The notes beneath the pieces were generated by a model. That model worked only from the letters and a program-made list of their open reading frames with translations. It did not search any database and was not told the DNA's origin. A stretch of DNA of 16,744 nt from Spirochaetae bacterium HGW-Spirochaetae-9 (GTDB lineage: Bacteria > Spirochaetota > Spirochaetia > Treponematales > Rectinemataceae), in the NCBI GenBank assembly GCA_002839205.1, contig PGXP01000003.1, positions 1 through 16,744 of the forward strand. The letters run 5' to 3'. A program made the translations under genes and the position numbers. Positions 14,972 to 16,744 of this stretch are shown here, piece by piece; position 1 is the first letter of the stretch, and every line of letters starts with the position of its first letter.

Positions 14972-15673
14972 TCAGCCTTTTGCCTGCATGTCGATCACCC
15001 ACTGTGGCGCGAGGTTTGGCAGCTCGCTCTGCCCTTCGGCTCGCCTCCGCGCATAATCGTCTATGGCGATTCGACGTTTCTCTTCATAGGCAGCCTTTTT
15101 ATCGGCAGCTGCCAGCACTTCTTCGATTCGATCGCGAGGTATCACAACAACACCATCGTAGTCGCCTACCACAAGATCTCCGGGATTCACCGGCACTCCG
15201 GCACAAACGATGGGCACATTGATCTTGCCCTTGTCTTTCTTGATTGGGCTTCGTTGTATATATCCTTTCGCGAACACCGGTATTTGAAGCTCTTTCAATC
15301 CAGTTTTGTCCCGTATGCAACCATCGACGACGATCCCGTTGAACCCGATTGCCTTGGAGGCTCCTGCCATCAAATCGCCGAGATACGCTCTATCCTCGAA
15401 ACCCTTGCCGTCGACGACCAACACATACCCAGGCTTCCCCATGTAGATCGCAACATGGATAGGGAAATTATCGCCGTCCTTTGTTTCCACAGTACAGGCG
15501 GTACCGACCATCACGCTCGACTCATCGACGGGCATCATCGCCACATCCATACATCCATCGTTCACGATGCCGAGCCCCTGCATGCCATCGGCTAGGGTTG
15601 CCGTTCCGAATTTTGAAGCCTTCTCTACCAAAGCTGCATCGAGCAATTCTGGAAGATCATTGTAATCGTTCAT
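14972..15673 (-). CDS. RraA/LigK/GalC-like class II aldolase (probable 4-carboxy-4-hydroxy-2-oxoadipate aldolase type)
   Basis: This 233-residue protein has an ATG at 15673 and AGGA about nine bases upstream. It shows the RraA-like fold signature GDLMAGASKAIGFNG (99-113) followed by VVDGCIRD. Arg121 and Asp122 match the substrate-binding arginine and the metal-binding aspartate of HMG/CHA aldolases. These aldolases cleave 4-carboxy-4-hydroxy-2-oxoadipate to pyruvate and oxaloacetate, or 4-hydroxy-4-methyl-2-oxoglutarate to two pyruvates. They also decarboxylate oxaloacetate. The extended C-terminal helix (YEEKRRIAIDDYARRRAEG) is typical of the aldolases. The GalB-like neighbour and the carboxylate transporter favour an aldolase over the RNase E inhibitor RraA. 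It lies 27 bases after the first operon gene. Confidence 0.85.
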   Translation of the reverse strand: MNDYNDLPELLDAALVEKASKFGTATLADGMQGLGIVNDGCMDVAMMPVDESSVMVGTACTVETKDGDNFPIHVAIYMGKPGYVLVVDGKGFEDRAYLGDLMAGASKAIGFNGIVVDGCIRDKTGLKELQIPVFAKGYIQRSPIKKDKGKINVPIVCAGVPVNPGDLVVGDYDGVVVIPRDRIEEVLAAADKKAAYEEKRRIAIDDYARRRAEGQSELPNLAPQWVIDMQAKG

Positions 15674-15700
15674 CGGTTATATCCTTTTATTCGTCGACTG

Positions 15701-16435
15701 CTAGACGAGCCATTCCCCGACATAAGGGAAGCGTCGTGTGAAGGATTCAGCAAACTTATACGTGTGATTGCCCGAAAGTCTGCGAGCATGATTGCCTCTT
15801 ATGAAAGCCTTCATACCATAGTATTCAATCAAGTGGCCCTGTGCCTTAAAGCAATTCATGGCTTTCTTCTTCATCTCTATCGTTTCGGTGATATCGATGA
15901 TCACTTCGGGTTTGAAATTGCAGATTTCAGATTGGTGGGGTTCAAATCCGAATATCCTGGTCTGCTTGGAAGTCTTGGTATCTCCAAGCGGAACGCCATT
16001 GGATATCGCAAGCACGCTCGCTTTGAACACATATCTATTGACTGCATCATGGTCTGGATTGAGCAAATCGAGTTCACCGTGCGTGATGATATGGTAGGGC
16101 TTGAACTCCCTTATAAGCGTCGCAAGCCTGTCTATCTTGTCGGAACTCTCAAGCTCCATGTAGTAGTCATTGTAGTCCCAAAATTCTATGTCTGACACAC
16201 CGAGCGCGGTCGCTGCAGCCAGCGATTCTTCTTTCCTGATGCGTTCCACGTTCACCGCAGTCTGGCCGGGTTCGTTCCATAAATCGTTGGATTCCCCGCG
16301 CACGCCACAGCTGAGCACGACGACTTTCACCTTTGCACCATGTAAGATATATTTTGCAATAGTTCCGCCTGCCCGCCATACATAGTCTGCCGCATGGCCG
16401 CTCACCACAAGCACGTTTTGCTTTTCATCGAACAT
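15701..16435 (-). CDS. PIG-L/LmbE-fold protein resembling 4-oxalomesaconate hydratase GalB
   Basis: ATG 16435 (MFDEKQNVLVV) follows AAGGAG by 7 bases, giving 244 residues; a frame extension to 16498 crosses the operator and is rejected. The PIG-L zinc motif is present as GHAADYVWRAGG (His14, Asp17), with a further histidine at about 129 in NPDHDAVNR. Segments such as VVSGHAADYVWRAGG, RGESNDLW, FEPHQSEICNFKPEV and RGNHARR resemble Pseudomonas putida GalB more than sugar deacetylases, as far as memory allows. GalB is a zinc-dependent hydratase turning 4-oxalomesaconate into 4-carboxy-4-hydroxy-2-oxoadipate, the substrate of the aldolase encoded next. It is the first gene of the operon. An N-acetyl-sugar deacetylase is the main alternative. 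Confidence 0.8.
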   Translation of the reverse strand: MFDEKQNVLVVSGHAADYVWRAGGTIAKYILHGAKVKVVVLSCGVRGESNDLWNEPGQTAVNVERIRKEESLAAATALGVSDIEFWDYNDYYMELESSDKIDRLATLIREFKPYHIITHGELDLLNPDHDAVNRYVFKASVLAISNGVPLGDTKTSKQTRIFGFEPHQSEICNFKPEVIIDITETIEMKKKAMNCFKAQGHLIEYYGMKAFIRGNHARRLSGNHTYKFAESFTRRFPYVGEWLV

Positions 16436-16459
16436 ACCTTGTCTCCTTGGAGTGCTCAC

Positions 16460-16478
16460 AATAGTGTTGAACACTATT
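16460..16478. promoter_or_regulatory. Perfect palindromic operator, probable GntR site
   Basis: AATAGTGTT-G-AACACTATT is a perfect inverted repeat with 9-base arms and a single central base. The odd-centred layout with GT-N3-AC at its core suits FadR/FCD-type GntR dimers. It lies directly after the predicted transcription start and before the GalB-like ribosome-binding site, so binding should block transcription. Assignment to the operon's own GntR protein is inferred. Confidence 0.65.
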
Positions 16479-16516
16479 ATATAACACAATTCTAGCACAG
16501 GTTACATATTTGTCAA
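16476..16516 (-). promoter_or_regulatory. Strong sigma-70-type promoter of the eight-gene operon
   Basis: On the minus strand, a consensus -35 TTGACA (16511-16516) and TAGAAT (16489-16494) are 16 bases apart, with TG one base before the -10 (extended -10). A second TATAAT (16476-16481) overlaps the operator. The start would fall near 16482. The promoter is inside the bracketed segment, 43-83 bases from the malQ stop, so the operon carries its own expression signal. Confidence 0.75.
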
Positions 16517-16558
16517 TTAGCATATTTAGGGAAAGTAGATAATTCTCAGAAACAAAAC

Positions 16559-16744
16559 TCAGATAGAGGTACGAAAATTAATTCGCGTCAGGAGCTTCAG
16601 TCTTCGCCCGATCGACGGAGTGAGCGCTCCCTCTGCCATGCGCCAGGTCCACCAGCTGTTCTGGGTGCCGGGGTAGTTCATGCGGGCTTCGGTGCCCAGG
16701 CCGAGGAGGTCCTGCGCCGGGGCAATGGCGATGCAGGCGGGGCG
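16559..16744 (-). CDS. malQ: 4-alpha-glucanotransferase (amylomaltase), C-terminal part; gene continues beyond window
   Basis: The last 61 codons are visible, ending in TGA at 16559-16561. They read PACIAIAPAQDLLGLGTEAR, then MNYPGTQNSWWTWRMAEGAL and TPSIGRRLKLLTRINFRTSI. The QDLLGLGTEARMNYPGT block is the hallmark C-terminal active-site region of MalQ/GH77 enzymes. Most family members show a P-x-QD-LLGLGSEARMN-x-PGT pattern here, followed by N-x-x-WR. MalQ transfers maltooligosaccharide segments during maltose and glycogen metabolism in the cytoplasm. The final tail (from SIG onward) is coded by DNA different from the left remnant although the protein pattern is similar, suggesting that the end was replaced when the downstream operon arrived. 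Read-through from malQ into the operon is possible. Confidence 0.88.
   Translation of the reverse strand, partial: RPACIAIAPAQDLLGLGTEARMNYPGTQNSWWTWRMAEGALTPSIGRRLKLLTRINFRTSI
16609..16647. repeat. 39-bp direct repeat, right copy (att-like), inside malQ
   Basis: It matches 9501-9539 at 38 of 39 positions in the same orientation and includes the 8-bp palindrome GAGCGCTC (16622-16629). Outside the 39 bases the DNA diverges abruptly on both sides. Here it is part of the continuous malQ reading frame. Confidence 0.85.

Noticed and set aside
14972..15673. RNase E inhibitor RraA
   Set aside because: The extended C-terminal helix, the conserved Arg-Asp catalytic pair and the carboxylate-catabolism neighbours favour an aldolase.

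Overview
The window comes from a bacterial chromosome and holds 15 protein genes plus one gene remnant. The left part (1-8170) is visibly GC-rich with many codons ending in C or G. The block at about 9560-16500 is clearly richer in A+T. The mix of release factor RF3, RsgA, a RelE-type toxin-antitoxin pair, a DUF4143 ATPase, a tripartite tricarboxylate transporter and a two-subunit molybdenum/iron-sulfur enzyme suggests an anaerobic or facultative heterotroph. A Spirochaetota-like host is possible, but the sequence does not prove it.

Region 1 (1-4468, + strand) is a tight four-gene cluster. It holds the 3' part of an isopropylmalate/homocitrate-synthase-type metallolyase, a kynurenine-formamidase-like cyclase-family hydrolase, a molybdopterin oxidoreductase with an N-terminal 4Fe-4S site, and a partner ferredoxin subunit with four 4Fe-4S motifs. 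The spacing implies one transcript. The substrate is unknown and no membrane anchor subunit is present.

Region 2 (4469-9450) is mixed. It contains a Phd/YefM-RelE-like toxin-antitoxin pair (+), rsgA (-), prfC (+), and an AAA/DUF4143 ATPase (-). The ATPase promoter lies inside a nested palindromic 32-bp tandem repeat and probably yields a leaderless message.

Region 3 (9451-16744, - strand) is the most interesting. An eight-gene operon lies between two direct copies of the 3' end of malQ (39 bp, one mismatch). The right copy is the end of a malQ gene that enters from outside the window. The left copy is an orphan C-terminal coding remnant. In transcription order the operon encodes a GalB-like PIG-L-fold hydratase, a GalC/LigK/RraA-like aldolase, a ModA-like binding protein without a signal peptide, a DUF1932 NAD(P)-dependent dehydrogenase, TctC, TctB, TctA and a GntR/FCD regulator. 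A near-consensus promoter with a perfect 9-1-9 palindrome at the transcription start precedes it.

The inferred logic is that a tricarboxylate, or a related oxo or hydroxy acid, is imported by TctABC. It would then be hydrated and cleaved to pyruvate plus oxaloacetate under GntR control. No ring-cleavage dioxygenase, pyrone hydrolase (LigI) or CHMS dehydrogenase (LigC) is visible, so the operon looks like a scavenging module for an externally made intermediate. It appears to have been inserted as a unit at the malQ 3' end.
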